Assembly: GCA_963839515.1 (NCBI GenBank)
Contig: CAWIVN010000020.1
Location: 124,001-188,000 of the forward strand
DNA: 64,000 nt
From: Fredericiella sp963839515
GTDB lineage: Bacteria > Chloroflexota > Anaerolineae > Caldilineales > Caldilineaceae
Direction: 5' to 3'
The stretch's first letter is position 1, and every line of letters begins with the position of its first letter. Below are positions 1 through 9,513 of the stretch, one piece after another. The position numbers were made by a program, and so were the translations under genes. The notes below the pieces were generated by a model that saw only the letters and a program-made list of their open reading frames with translations, ran no database searches and was not told the DNA's origin.

Positions 1-224
1 TCTTCTACTTCCCCGGTTGGGAGGTAACCGTGGATGGGCTGCCCGCCCAAACTCGCCCCTCGCCCACTGGGGCAATCCTGGTGGATGTCGGCGTTGGCCG
101 GCACGCCATCGACGCCCGCTTTGGCGATACGCCCCCGCGTACGCTCGGCGCCCTTATCTCCGGTGTGATGCTGATCATCGCAGCTGGACTGCTCTTATGG
201 CGCAGCAAGCCGCATGAAGGGTAA
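1..224 (+). CDS. C-terminal end of an integral membrane protein (5' truncated)
   Basis: The reading frame is open from the window edge and ends 5 bp before tsaD. The visible 73 residues begin with FYFPGWEVTVDG, then a short beta-rich stretch, then one hydrophobic membrane segment (about TLGALISGVMLIIAAGLLLW) and a basic tail RSKPHEG. A YFPGW-x-V-x-VDG segment followed by a last transmembrane helix is typical of the C-terminus of YfhO-like or 6-pyruvoyl-tetrahydropterin-synthase-related bacterial membrane proteins, large polytopic proteins thought to act in envelope glycan or lipid modification. The family name is inferred from this short tail only. The 5-bp gap to tsaD suggests co-transcription. 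Confidence 0.6.
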   Translation, partial: FYFPGWEVTVDGLPAQTRPSPTGAILVDVGVGRHAIDARFGDTPPRTLGALISGVMLIIAAGLLLWRSKPHEG

Positions 225-229
225 AGCTA

Positions 230-1312
230 ATGCGAATCCTAGCCATTGAAACAAGCTGCGATGAAACCGCGGCAGCAGTGATCGAGGATGGCCGGCATGT
301 GCTGAGCAATGTTGTGGCGACCCAGATCGAACTGCACCGGCGCTTCGGTGGTGTGTTTCCTGAGGTGGCGAGCCGCCAGCACGTACTGGCGATCGAGCCT
401 GTAATTGCCCAGGCGCTGGCCGAAGCCGGCGTCAACCACCCATCCGAGCTGGATGCTATTGCCGTGACACACGGACCAGGGCTTGCGGGCAGCCTGCTGG
501 TCGGGGTGAACGCAGCCAAGGGGCTGGCGTTTGCCGGCGGCTTGCCGCTGCTGGCGATCAATCATCTCGAAGGGCACGTCTATTCCAACTGGCTGGATAC
601 GGGCGCAGCGGGACCGACGGCACGCGCCGGTGAAGGCTTTCCTATCTTGGTTTTGATCGTCTCCGGCGGCCACACCGAGCTGGTGTTGATGCCGCAGCAC
701 GGGCGCTACGAGCGGCTGGGCGGCACGCTTGACGACGCCGCCGGCGAGGCCTTCGACAAGGTGGCGCGCCTGCTCGACCTAGGCTTCCCCGGCGGCCCTG
801 CCGTCGAGCGTATTGCGCAGGGGGAAGGAACGGCGCCCCGTGGCAACCCGGCACGCTATCCGCTGCCGCGCGGCCTGCGTCACGCCGCCGACCACCGCTA
901 CGACTTTAGCTTCTCCGGTCTCAAGACGGCCGTGCTCCACCTCACACAAGACCTGGCCGCCGAGGGCGTCGATCTGAAAGACCCACAGGTGCGGGCGGAC
1001 CTCGCAGCTTCTTTTCAACAGGCCGTCGTGGACGTACTCGTGGACAAGACCGCCGCCGCGGCCGCGGCCTACGGCGTACAGCAAGTCTGCATCTGTGGCG
1101 GCGTCAGCGCCAATGCCTGCCTGCGCACCACGGCCGCGCAGCGTTTCGCCGCCATGAGCATCCCCTTCTCCATTCCCCCCTTTGCCTTCTGCACCGATAA
1201 CGCCGCTATGATCGGCGCGGCCGCCTACTACCGCTGGCGCGCCGAACCCAGCCTGGGACGCGATCTGCGCGTCGACGTACACGCCACGCTCCCGCTGCCG
1301 GGAACTGAGTAA
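230..1312 (+). CDS. tsaD: tRNA N6-adenosine threonylcarbamoyltransferase TsaD
   Basis: TsaD transfers the threonylcarbamoyl group from threonylcarbamoyl-AMP to A37 of ANN-decoding tRNAs, working with TsaB and TsaE in the cytoplasm. The 360-residue length is normal. The N-terminus MRILAIETSCDET is the family ATPase signature, H112 and H116 in NHLEGH are the metal-binding histidines, VSGGHTEL follows near residue 145, and the C-terminal ASKHA-fold motifs ICGGVSANACLR and FCTDNAAMIG are present. The ATG lies 5 bp after the upstream stop with a weak AAGGG about 10 bp upstream. The gene faces the TrkA pair, with 46 bp between the ends and no clear hairpin. No tsaB or tsaE is seen in the window. 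Confidence 0.97.
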   Translation: MRILAIETSCDETAAAVIEDGRHVLSNVVATQIELHRRFGGVFPEVASRQHVLAIEPVIAQALAEAGVNHPSELDAIAVTHGPGLAGSLLVGVNAAKGLAFAGGLPLLAINHLEGHVYSNWLDTGAAGPTARAGEGFPILVLIVSGGHTELVLMPQHGRYERLGGTLDDAAGEAFDKVARLLDLGFPGGPAVERIAQGEGTAPRGNPARYPLPRGLRHAADHRYDFSFSGLKTAVLHLTQDLAAEGVDLKDPQVRADLAASFQQAVVDVLVDKTAAAAAAYGVQQVCICGGVSANACLRTTAAQRFAAMSIPFSIPPFAFCTDNAAMIGAAAYYRWRAEPSLGRDLRVDVHATLPLPGTE

Positions 1313-1358
1313 GCTGGCACGCCCTTTTTCACTGGCAGGCATATTTGTAGGGCACCGC

Positions 1359-2033
1359 TCAACGCTCGTTACGCGCACTCAGAATGCTGGCCAACTGGTC
1401 TGCCTGGTCGGATGCCACCACGGCCAGCACCTCATCCGCCGGCTGCAGCACTGTGTCGCCTTTGGGCAGCAGCAGCCGTCCGCCGCGCAGCACGGCCGTG
1501 AGAACGCACTCCTCCGGCAGCGCTAACTCGGACACCCGTTTACCTGCGGCCGATGCCTGCGGGTGCACTTTCTCCTCGACCAGTGAGTAGGCGCCGCGGC
1601 GCAGCTTCAGTAGTGTCATCATGTCGCCCAGCGACATCTCTTCGAGAATCAGGTGTGCCATCAGGTCGGCCTGGTTGAGCGCCACGTCCACACCCATTTC
1701 GCCATTGTATAGCCAGGCATTGGCCGGGTTGTTGACGCGTGCGATCGTACGCGGGGTTCGAAACTCAAAGCGCGCCAGGCTCGTTGCCACCAGGTTGATC
1801 TCGTCGCTGCCCGTCACTGCCGCCAGCACCTGCGCCTGGCGGATGCCCGCTCGCTCCAGCAGATCCGGGTCGGCCCCGCTGCCCGCGATCACGTGCACAC
1901 CGGGGACCAGCCGCTCCACTTCCGCCACGTGATCGGCGCGCAGCTCGATGACCGTGACCTGGTGCTGGGCCGCTTGCAGCAGCGCGGCGAGGCGCATGCC
2001 AACCTTGCCGCCGCCAATGATAATGGCGTTCAT
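1359..2033 (-). CDS. TrkA-family K+ uptake regulator (RCK_N-RCK_C), second of pair
   Basis: This 224-residue protein has a Rossmann RCK_N domain starting IIGGGKVGMRLA (residues 4-15), with an acidic residue ending strand 2 (VIELRADH) as expected for NAD(H) binding. An RCK_C domain occupies about residues 140-220. Such proteins form the cytoplasmic gating ring of Trk/Ktr-type potassium transporters. Its ATG overlaps the TGA of the upstream gene (ATGA at 2030-2033), so the two are translationally coupled. No TrkH/KtrB membrane subunit is present within the window, so the partner is unknown. Each protein carries one RCK_N/RCK_C unit, so two may assemble into the equivalent of one two-unit TrkA. 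Confidence 0.9.
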   Translation of the reverse strand: MNAIIIGGGKVGMRLAALLQAAQHQVTVIELRADHVAEVERLVPGVHVIAGSGADPDLLERAGIRQAQVLAAVTGSDEINLVATSLARFEFRTPRTIARVNNPANAWLYNGEMGVDVALNQADLMAHLILEEMSLGDMMTLLKLRRGAYSLVEEKVHPQASAAGKRVSELALPEECVLTAVLRGGRLLLPKGDTVLQPADEVLAVVASDQADQLASILSARNER

Positions 2034-2704
2034 CGTGCGCCTCCTACCAGTTCTTCCAGCCGGCCAACCGCCCGCGCCTGCACCGCCACATACAGCAGGT
2101 CGCCGGCATGCACCACCGTGTCGGGGCTGGGCAGCACGGCATGGCCATTGTGCCGCAGCGCCGTTACCTGGATCTCATGCGGCAGGTTGATGGCTTGTAC
2201 TGTGCGCCCTTCCAGCAGCAGTGGCGCTTCGAGTACGACGACGTTGACTTCGCCGCTGCCGATGCTCAGCACCGGCGCCAACTCGGCATGCACCAACGCC
2301 TCGGCCATGCGGTCCACGCCCCAGGCCAGCGGCGAGATCGTCGTGATGCCCAGCCGCCGGTAGACCTCAGCTTTGCGAGGCTCATACACCCGCGCTACCA
2401 CACGCGGCACGTGAAAGATGCGCCGTGCCAGCCGCGCGACTACGACGTTGACCTCGTCCACTCCCGTCACCGCTGCCAACCCATCTGCCTGCTCGATGCC
2501 CGCCTCGACCAGCGTCTTGCGGTCAAAGCCAAAGCCACGCACAGTGCGCACCGGATTGGTACCAGCGATCGTCCCTGCGGCAGCCTCGACGCGGGCGAGC
2601 GCCTGCGCGTCCTCGTCCACCACCGCAACCCGATGTCCTTGGGTACTGAGCACCTGGGCCAGCCGCGAGCCGGCGCGGCCACAGCCGACAATTACGCAAC
2701 GCAT
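2030..2704 (-). CDS. TrkA-family K+ uptake regulator (RCK_N-RCK_C), first of pair
   Basis: This is a 224-residue RCK protein, the same length as its downstream neighbour. It shows the nucleotide-binding loop VGCGRAGSRLA (residues 6-16), strand-2 end VVDED, a conserved AVTGVDEVN stretch near residue 78, and a C-terminal RCK_C domain ending in a LYVAVQA-type strand. It is the promoter-proximal gene of a two-gene unit reading leftwards and overlaps the next gene by 4 bp. It is divergent from the saccharopine-dehydrogenase-like gene at 2828, with about 120 bp between them. A pair of adjacent single-unit TrkA proteins is common where Trk is built from two different gating subunits. Confidence 0.9.
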   Translation of the reverse strand: MRCVIVGCGRAGSRLAQVLSTQGHRVAVVDEDAQALARVEAAAGTIAGTNPVRTVRGFGFDRKTLVEAGIEQADGLAAVTGVDEVNVVVARLARRIFHVPRVVARVYEPRKAEVYRRLGITTISPLAWGVDRMAEALVHAELAPVLSIGSGEVNVVVLEAPLLLEGRTVQAINLPHEIQVTALRHNGHAVLPSPDTVVHAGDLLYVAVQARAVGRLEELVGGAR

Positions 2705-2827
2705 GGATCACCTCAGGTTTCGCGGTTTGTAACGCTCTGCGCTACCATAATCTTCCATTTTCCATTCACAAGCGGACCAGATACTGGTTTATTTTCCGTC
2801 ATTTCTATTGTAGCAGAGGAAACACCC

Positions 2828-3976
2828 GTGGATCACGCTCAATTTCAACGCGTTACCGTGCTGGGAGCCGGACTGGTCGGCAGCGCCATCGTCGCCGACC
2901 TGGCCAGGGACCCCAACCTGGCCGTCACCGCCGTCGATGCAAACCCGGCCGCCCTCGAACAGCTTGCCCGCCGCGCCGGCGTGCGCACGGAGGTTGCCGA
3001 CCTGCGCGCGCCCGGCGCCATCGCCGATCTCGTGGCCGCAGCCGACCTGGTGGTGCTGGCCGTGCCGGGCTTTATGGGGTTCGATTCGCTGCGCCAGGTG
3101 ATTGAGGCAGGCAAGTCAGTCGTAGACATCTCCTTCTTTCCCGAGGACGCCTTCCTGCTCGACGATTTGGCCAGGGCCAAGGGCGTGACGGCCGTGGTGG
3201 ACTGCGGCGTCGCCCCCGGGATGTCGAATATTGTGGCCGGCTACGTCGAGAGCCAGCTCGATCAACTCGACTCCTACCTCTGTTATGTGGGGGGGTTGCC
3301 CAAGGTACGGCATTGGCCGTTTGAGTACAAGGCCGTCTTTTCGCCCATCGACGTGATTGAGGAGTACACCCGCCCGGCACGCTATGTGGAGCACGGCCGC
3401 GAGGTAGTGCGCCCGGCGCTCTCGGGCTTGGAACTGGTCAACCTGCCCGGCGTTGGGACCCTGGAATCCTTTAACACCGACGGGCTGCGCTCGCTCATGC
3501 GCACCTTCTCTGCCCCCTTTATGAAAGAGATGACGCTGCGCTATCCTGGGCATGCCAGCTTGATGGCCGCCCTGCGCGAAAGCGGCTTCTTTAGCACGGA
3601 GCCACTGCAGGTCGAAGGCCAGACCGTGCGCCCGCTGGCGGTAACGGCCAAGCTGCTCTTCGACCAGTGGAAGCTGCACCCCGGCGAGGAGGACTTCACC
3701 GTCATGCGCGTGGTGCTCGAAGGGCGGAAGGACGGCCGCCGGCTGCGCTACACCTACGACTTGCTCGATTCCTATGACTGCGCCACCAATACCACGTCGA
3801 TGGCGCGCACCACCGGTTACACGTGCGCCCTGACTGCCCGCCAAGTGCTATCCGGCCAGTTCCGGCAGATTGGAATTTGTCCGCCCGAGTACGTTGGCCG
3901 CACGCCCGGCTGCTATCAGCCATTCATAGAAGGCCTGGCCGCTCGCAACATCGTGCTCAATGAAACGATCGAGTAG
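2828..3976 (+). CDS. Saccharopine dehydrogenase-like NAD(P)-binding protein
   Basis: The protein is about 382 residues from a GTG start at 2828. That start is preferred because AGAGGA lies about 8 bp upstream and the dinucleotide-binding motif VLGAGLVGSAIVADLARD follows within 10 residues. The open frame runs much further upstream, but that part lies over the antisense TrkA gene and looks non-coding. The Rossmann domain covers about residues 8-125, with DCGVAPGMSNIVAGY typical of the Lys9/saccharopine dehydrogenase substrate domain, and a mixed C-terminal domain follows. Family members act in lysine or carboxynorspermidine metabolism, but no pathway partner lies next to it, so the substrate is open. 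Its stop codon sits inside a hairpin shared with the convergent ATPase gene. Confidence 0.82.
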   Translation: MDHAQFQRVTVLGAGLVGSAIVADLARDPNLAVTAVDANPAALEQLARRAGVRTEVADLRAPGAIADLVAAADLVVLAVPGFMGFDSLRQVIEAGKSVVDISFFPEDAFLLDDLARAKGVTAVVDCGVAPGMSNIVAGYVESQLDQLDSYLCYVGGLPKVRHWPFEYKAVFSPIDVIEEYTRPARYVEHGREVVRPALSGLELVNLPGVGTLESFNTDGLRSLMRTFSAPFMKEMTLRYPGHASLMAALRESGFFSTEPLQVEGQTVRPLAVTAKLLFDQWKLHPGEEDFTVMRVVLEGRKDGRRLRYTYDLLDSYDCATNTTSMARTTGYTCALTARQVLSGQFRQIGICPPEYVGRTPGCYQPFIEGLAARNIVLNETIE

Positions 3977-3999
3977 GTCACGTCATCGACGTGACCTAC
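3973..3999. terminator. Perfect hairpin spanning both convergent stop codons
   Basis: A 12-bp perfect inverted repeat (GTAGGTCACGTC, loop ATC, GACGTGACCTAC). The TAG of the dehydrogenase gene (3974-3976) lies in one arm and the TAG of the ATPase gene (3996-3998 on the minus strand) in the other, so the stem ends both genes. No U-tract follows on either side, so it is more like a 3' stabilising or bidirectional end structure than a classical intrinsic terminator. Confidence 0.6.
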
Positions 4000-6797
4000 G
4001 TAAGTAGCTTCCGCACTTCGTCGACCAAAAGGACGACGGGTGCCCAGGTGAAGAGGAAGAACCAGTAGGGCCAGGCGAAAGGAGCCATACCGAAGATTGG
4101 CTGCAGGAAAGGCAGGTAGATCATCGCTAGTAGTAACAGTAGTTCCACACCAATGCCGATCCAGATCAGACGGTTGTTAAAGAATGGGATGCGGAAGGCC
4201 GAAACTGTCTGTGAGCGGTGGGCGAAAAGATTGCCGATCTGCCCGCAGACGACAGCCCCCAGTGCCATGGCCGCCGCGGACAGATAGATAGGGCCGCTGC
4301 CGGGAAGGTCCAGCCACTGCCCCCAGTAGCCGTTCGTCCAGAAGTAGAAGTAGAAGGCAGCCATCGTCGCGATGCCCTCGACTGTGCCCTGGATGGCATA
4401 GGCGCGTACCAGCAGCGCTCGATCGATGACGTGGTCGCTCTGCCTGCGTGGCAGTCGCGCCATTACTCCCGGCTCAGGCGGCTCCACCCCCAGCGCCAGT
4501 GCTGGGACGATATCGGTGCCCACATCAATGCTCAGGATCTGCATCACGTTGAGCGCCAGCGGAATGCGCCCGCCGCTAAGCGCAAAGGCTACGAAAGGTA
4601 CGGCCTCGGGCGCGTTGCTGGTTAGGACGTAACTAGTGAACTTGCGGATGTTGGCGTACACGGCCCTCCCCTCCTCAACCGCCGCCACGATCGAGGCAAA
4701 GTTGTCGTCGGTCAGGATCAGGTCGGCCGCTTCCTTGGCGACGTCGGTACCGGTCAATCCCATCGCTACGCCGATGTCGGCCTGTTTTAGGGCTGGGGCA
4801 TCGTTCACGCCGTCACCCGTTACTGCCACGACGTGCCCCTGTGCCTGCAGCGCGCTGACGATGCGCAACTTGTGTTCAGGCGACACGCGCGCAAAGATCA
4901 CTTCGCTCTGTAGCACTGGCGCCAGCGCTGCTTCGTCCATGCCATCTAGTTCGGCCCCAGTCACGATACGCGGCAGCGGCCCAGTGATGATGCCGATGCG
5001 GCGGGCGATGCTTTCGGCCGTCAGCCCATAGTCGCCGGTGATCATGATCGTACGAATGCCGGCCGCACGGCACGTAGCCACCGCTTGCGCCACTTCTGGC
5101 CGCGGTGGGTCCAGCATGCCCGCAAGCCCCAACAGAATCAGTTCGCATTCGACTGCTTCAGCTCGGAAGTCATCAAAGCCCGGCGGCAGCCGTCGCTGCG
5201 CTACGGCCAGCACGCGCATCCCGGCGCGCGCCATGCGATCGTTGGCTTCGAGCACGGCCTGCCGTTGCGCCGCATCGAGCGCCGCGTCCTGGCCATCCAG
5301 GCGCACGCCGGTGCAGAGTGCTAAGATCTCCTTCGGTGCGCCCTTAACAAACGCCACGTGACCGTCTGCGAGTCCCTCGGGACGCCGTTCCGCCGCACTG
5401 TCGCCGGTCGCGCGAGCCTGGTGAATTGTGCTCATGCGCTTGCGCTGCGACTCAAACGGCAGCTCGCGCACCAAGGGCCAGTCCATGGCCGCCTGCGCCA
5501 GATCCACCTTGGCCTTTACTGCCACCACCAGCAATGCCGCCTCGGTTGGGTCGCCCAAAATCCGCCATCCATGCTGGCCCGCCTTATCCTCTTCGGGCGC
5601 CAGCAACCGCGCATTGTTACACCGAACCGCCGCCACCAAGAACTGCCGCAGATCCTCACCCGGCGCGCTCCCCAACGCAGACTGCGCGCCTTTTTCCTCG
5701 CGCACTTCCCCTTCCGGTACATATCCCGTGCCCGTGACCGCAAATGTTGTTCCTCCGACCCACAACTCGCGCACAGTCATCTCGTTCTGCGTCAGCGTGC
5801 CGGTTTTGTCGGTGCAAATCACACTGGTGCAGCCGAGTGTTTCCACCGAAGAGAGCCGCTTGACGATGGCGTTACGCTTGACCATCCGCTGCACACCCAT
5901 GGCCAAGGAAAGCGTCACCGTCGGCAGCAGCCCTTCCGGTACGAACGCCACGATCATGCCGATCGCAAAGATGAAGGCTTCGAGCATCTTCATCCCCGCA
6001 ACCAACGTGGAAACTGCAAAAAAGATCAGCCCTGCCACCACGGCAAACACGGAGACGATGCGTGTGAGGACCGCGATCTCCTTTTGTAGGGGGCTGAGCT
6101 GGTCGCCCATGGCCTGCGTCAGCGCGGCGATCTTACCGAACTCGGTCGCCATGCCGGTGGCAAACACGACCGCCCGTCCCGTCCCCGCGACTACGTGCGT
6201 CCCCGCAAAAACCAGGTTGGGCAGCTCGGCGCGCGCCAGGTCTGCCCCAGTCACGGCATCGGAGCCCTTGCGCACGGGCCGCGACTCGCCACTGAGAGTA
6301 GATTGGTCGACGCGCAGCTCAAACGCCTGCACCAGGCGGCCGTCGGCTGAGATGGCGTCGCCCTCGCTCAGGAGCATGACGTCACCCAGGACCAGTTCTT
6401 CGGCCGCAATGCGCTGTTCCTGGCCCGCGCGCAGCACACGGGCATAGACGGGAAGCAGCTTGCGCAGCGCCTCGGTAGCGCGTTCGGCCTTGTACTCCTG
6501 CCAGAAGCTGAAGACACCGTTGAGCACGACCACCAGCCACACGGCCACGCCCAGCTGCGGCATCCCGGCCACAAAGGCCAGCCCGCCCGCTATCCAAAGC
6601 AGCATCGCCATCAAGTGTGTGAAGTTCGCCAGCAGCTTGCGATAGAGAGGAACGCGCCTGGCCTCGTGCAGCTCATTGCGGCCGTATTGCGCCAGGCGCG
6701 CTGACGCGACATCAGCTGTCAAGCCGCCCGCCGTGGTTGCGAGCGCTGCCGGTACTTGTCCCGGCTCAAGCGTGTAGATTGGCGATGTGGAGATCAT
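3996..6797 (-). CDS. Cation-transporting P-type ATPase, Na+/K+-ATPase-like (P-IIC-like)
   Basis: From the ATG at 6797 (AGGTGG about 8 bp upstream) the protein has 933 residues; an open frame with ATGs continues to 6923. It is an inner-membrane ion pump driven by ATP. An N-terminal cation-ATPase domain is followed by the actuator loop STLSGES, the phosphorylation site CTDKTGTLTQNEM with D330, and the hinge TGDGVNDAPALKQADIG. The membrane segments resemble type IIC pumps: VPEGLLPTVTLSLAMG in M4, LTSNAPEAVPF in M5, SIDVGTDIVPALALG in M6 and a C-terminal VDEVRKLL. The M4 Glu, M5 Glu and both M6 Asp that bind Na+/K+ in the animal enzyme are present. No beta subunit is seen. Ca2+ transport cannot be excluded. 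Confidence 0.9.
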   Translation of the reverse strand: MISTSPIYTLEPGQVPAALATTAGGLTADVASARLAQYGRNELHEARRVPLYRKLLANFTHLMAMLLWIAGGLAFVAGMPQLGVAVWLVVVLNGVFSFWQEYKAERATEALRKLLPVYARVLRAGQEQRIAAEELVLGDVMLLSEGDAISADGRLVQAFELRVDQSTLSGESRPVRKGSDAVTGADLARAELPNLVFAGTHVVAGTGRAVVFATGMATEFGKIAALTQAMGDQLSPLQKEIAVLTRIVSVFAVVAGLIFFAVSTLVAGMKMLEAFIFAIGMIVAFVPEGLLPTVTLSLAMGVQRMVKRNAIVKRLSSVETLGCTSVICTDKTGTLTQNEMTVRELWVGGTTFAVTGTGYVPEGEVREEKGAQSALGSAPGEDLRQFLVAAVRCNNARLLAPEEDKAGQHGWRILGDPTEAALLVVAVKAKVDLAQAAMDWPLVRELPFESQRKRMSTIHQARATGDSAAERRPEGLADGHVAFVKGAPKEILALCTGVRLDGQDAALDAAQRQAVLEANDRMARAGMRVLAVAQRRLPPGFDDFRAEAVECELILLGLAGMLDPPRPEVAQAVATCRAAGIRTIMITGDYGLTAESIARRIGIITGPLPRIVTGAELDGMDEAALAPVLQSEVIFARVSPEHKLRIVSALQAQGHVVAVTGDGVNDAPALKQADIGVAMGLTGTDVAKEAADLILTDDNFASIVAAVEEGRAVYANIRKFTSYVLTSNAPEAVPFVAFALSGGRIPLALNVMQILSIDVGTDIVPALALGVEPPEPGVMARLPRRQSDHVIDRALLVRAYAIQGTVEGIATMAAFYFYFWTNGYWGQWLDLPGSGPIYLSAAAMALGAVVCGQIGNLFAHRSQTVSAFRIPFFNNRLIWIGIGVELLLLLAMIYLPFLQPIFGMAPFAWPYWFFLFTWAPVVLLVDEVRKLLT

Positions 6798-7074
6798 AGG
6801 CCCACCTGGCGCTAGCCAGGCATTTCCTGGCGGTTGCCGGCGGTCGGCCCTGGCAGCAGACTGCCCTAGCAACTGGTCTGCCCAGAACCGGCCTATGTCC
6901 CCCATTGTACGCCTGCCGGGCATAGATGTAAATGCACGTCTTGCTCTTGTGTTGGGAGCTATTTACAAAGCGCATACAAAGCAATACATTCCTTGCGGAG
7001 GGGGTGGGTTACAATATAGGCACTTGAATCGTCAAGATTCTATCATGGTTGTTGCCAACAAAGGAGACATTTAT

Positions 7075-8309
7075 TTGCTAGCAAAGTATCCCCAACCGGC
7101 GATTCTGGCGCTGGGCACGGCGTTGCCCAGATACAGCATAAGTCAGGCAGAGATCGGCCGCTGGATTGCTGAATCGTTTGGCGACCGGCGGCGCATGCAA
7201 CGGCTCGTGCGTATGGTCCACAGCCAGTCCGGCATCGAAACCCGCTATTCGTGTCTCCCTGCCCACCTGGAATCACCACTAAGCCTCGCGCTTTGCGCCT
7301 GGGGCCGCCCCTGAGAATAGCGCCTCGACGGGGGAGCGCATGCAGATTTACGAGCGTGAGGCGACGCCGCTGGGGACTGCCGCGGCCCGCCAGGCCCTAG
7401 AACAATATGCCCGCCAGCGCGGCCAGGACCTCGAACAGGTAGCTGCTACGGTGACACACCTGTTGGCGGTCAGCTGTACCGGCCTGTTTGCCCCAGGGCT
7501 GGATTTTACCCTCGCCAAGGAACTGCAATTACCCGCTACAGTGCGGCGCACACTGATCGGCTTTATGGGGTGCGCTGCGGCCTTTAACGGGTTGCGGCTG
7601 GCGTCGGAGATCGTCCGCGGCCAGCCGGAGGCGCGCGTGCTGGTCGTCAGCGTCGAGTTGAGCTCGCTGCACAGCCAGCCCATCGACAACAATGACCTGC
7701 TCGTGGGTGCATCTATCTTCTCCGACGGGGCGTCGGCCTGCCTCGTGGGTCGCCCTTCGCCCGGCGACAGCGATTACTTTCGCCTGGAGGATTTTTACAC
7801 CGCCATCCACCCCGATACGGAGCAGGAGATGGCGTGGAACATCCGTGACCATGGCTTTGCCCTGCGCCTCTCGCCACGCGTGCCGAGCACCTGGGCGTAG
7901 CGGCCCCAGCCGCCCTGCAGGCAGTCTTTGGCAGCAAGCAGCCGCGCTTCTGGGCTATCCACCCCGGCGGGCGCGCCATCGTAGACAAGCTGGCCGAGAT
8001 CTTTCATCTTGGGGCTGAGGAACTGGTATCCACGCGTGAAGTGCTGCGCCAATATGGCAACATGTCGTCGGCCACTATCTTGTTTGTGCTAACCACTTGC
8101 GCCAACAACTTCGCGACGCCAACCTCGAGAACAGTTCCTTGAACGGTTCCTTGCAAGGGCCGCTAAGCGGTGTGGCCATGGCGTTCGGTCCAGGGCTGGT
8201 GGTGGAGATGAGCCGCCTCACGTATGTGCCGCCGCTGCCCCCGATCGCAGCGGCTGAGCAGATGGCGCATAGTCACGTGTTGGAGCCGGCGCGTAATGGC
8301 GCAGCCTGA
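7075..8309 (+). pseudogene. Type III polyketide synthase (chalcone/stilbene synthase-like), three frameshifts
   Basis: The intact ancestor would condense malonyl-CoA on an acyl-CoA starter. The start is probably TTG 7075 with AAGGAG at 7061-7066 (ATG 7045 is an alternative). The frame breaks three times. Near 7275 the reading becomes SRFAPGAAPENSASTGERM in another frame. Near 7882 a lost C turns VPEHLGV into VPSTWA-stop. Near 8090 a lost A breaks VLNHLRQQL. Stitched together it shows the active-site Cys region LLAVSCTGLFAPGLD, IGFMGCAAAFNGLR, the His region WAIHPGGRAIVDKL, the Asn region YGNMSSATILFVL and the C-terminal MAFGPGLVVE. It heads a cluster with two equally damaged genes. Sequencing error is unlikely because the flanking genes are intact. 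Confidence 0.85.
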
Positions 8310-9513
8310 GTTTGAGCAGCAGGCCGTCCAAGAAAACGGCGTACGCCGTGACGTAGTCGTCATCGGGGCGGGCCTGGCCGGCAGCGGCATTGCCGCCGCC
8401 CTGGCGCAGCGTGGCTGGGACGTGCTGCTGGTCGAGCGTGACCGCTTCCCACGCCACAAGGTGTGCGGCGAGTTCCTCTCCCCCGAGGCGCAGCACAGCC
8501 TGCAAACGTTGGGTGTGCTCCACGATGTGGCGGGGCTTGCGCCCGTGCCCTTGCACGCTGCTGCCATTACCACCCTCGGTGGGAAGACGATCGAGATGGG
8601 GCTGCCGGCGGATGCTTGGGGCCTCAGCCGCTACGCGCTTGGATGCGCGCATGGCGGCCGCGGTGGAGCGCTGCGGGGGTGAGGTGTGGCAGGGCGCAGC
8701 GGTCACACATATCACGCCTGCGCATGGGGCACATCTCGTGCAGGTACGCCGCAGCAGAGAGCACGGCCGCATGCAGGAACTCAGCGTGCAGGCGCGGGCG
8801 GTCATTATCGCATGCGGCCGCCATAGCAGTGCGGACCTGCCCCCGCGCAATACGGCCCAGGGGGCAGACAAGCGCGGCTGGCGCAACTGCCTCGGGACTG
8901 AAGATTCATTACCAGAATGTCCGCATGGACGCCGCGTGTCGAGCTTTACCTGTTCCCCGGCGGCTACGTCGGGATCAACCCGGTTGAGGATGGGCGGGCC
9001 AACGTCTGCTTGCTGATCACCTATGCTGCTTTCCAGGCTGCGGGTAAGTCGCTGTCCTGCGTGCTCGAGTTGGCAGCTACTCGCCACCCGCCTTTGCCGA
9101 TCGCGCTGCATGGGGCATGCGCCGTGGCTGAGAGCGAGTGCGCGGTCGCGCCCGTGGACACGCAGCGCCGGCCTCTGCCTTGGGATGCTGCAGCGGCGGT
9201 CGCCTGCCTGGGCGACACGGTCGCTATGATTCCGCCACTGGCAGGCGATGGCATGGCCATGGCCCTGCGCTCGGCCGAACTGTGCCTGGACCCTGCCGAC
9301 GCCTATCTGCACGGCAGCTTTGCGCTGAAGGGTTGGGAGGAGGAGTACGGCCGTGCCTGGCGTCGGGAGTTTGCTGGGCGGCTGCGCCTGGGACAATCCT
9401 TGCAGGCGGCGCTCACAACGCGTGGGCTGGGTGATGCCATGGCCGGGATCGGCCGGCAACTGCCCTGGGCGGCGCGTTGGATGCTGGAAGGGACCCGCGG
9501 GCGCATCGAATGA
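8296..9513 (+). pseudogene. FAD-dependent oxidoreductase (geranylgeranyl reductase-like), three frameshifts
   Basis: The start at 8296 overlaps the end of the synthase. The N-terminus has the FAD-binding motif VVVIGAGLAGSGIAAALA, then VERDRFPRHKVCGEFLSPEA, typical of the geranylgeranyl reductase/tryptophan halogenase class of flavoproteins. The frame shifts near 8640 (ALDARMAAAVERCGGEVW continues in a second frame), near 8893 (KIHYQNVRMD lies in a third frame) and near 8930 (RVELYLFPGGYVGINPVEDG continues to the end). The C-terminal FAD motif GDTVAMIPPLAGDGMAMAL is intact. In related clusters such an enzyme oxidises the type III polyketide product. Its TGA overlaps the ATG of the methyltransferase (ATGA at 9510-9513), a fossil of operon coupling. 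Confidence 0.85.

Noticed and set aside
2108..2827. A 240-codon open extension in front of the saccharopine-dehydrogenase-like gene
   Set aside because: It lies antisense over the TrkA gene, has unnatural composition (His/Arg/Gln-rich), and a good GTG with ribosome site at 2828 sits at the normal family start.
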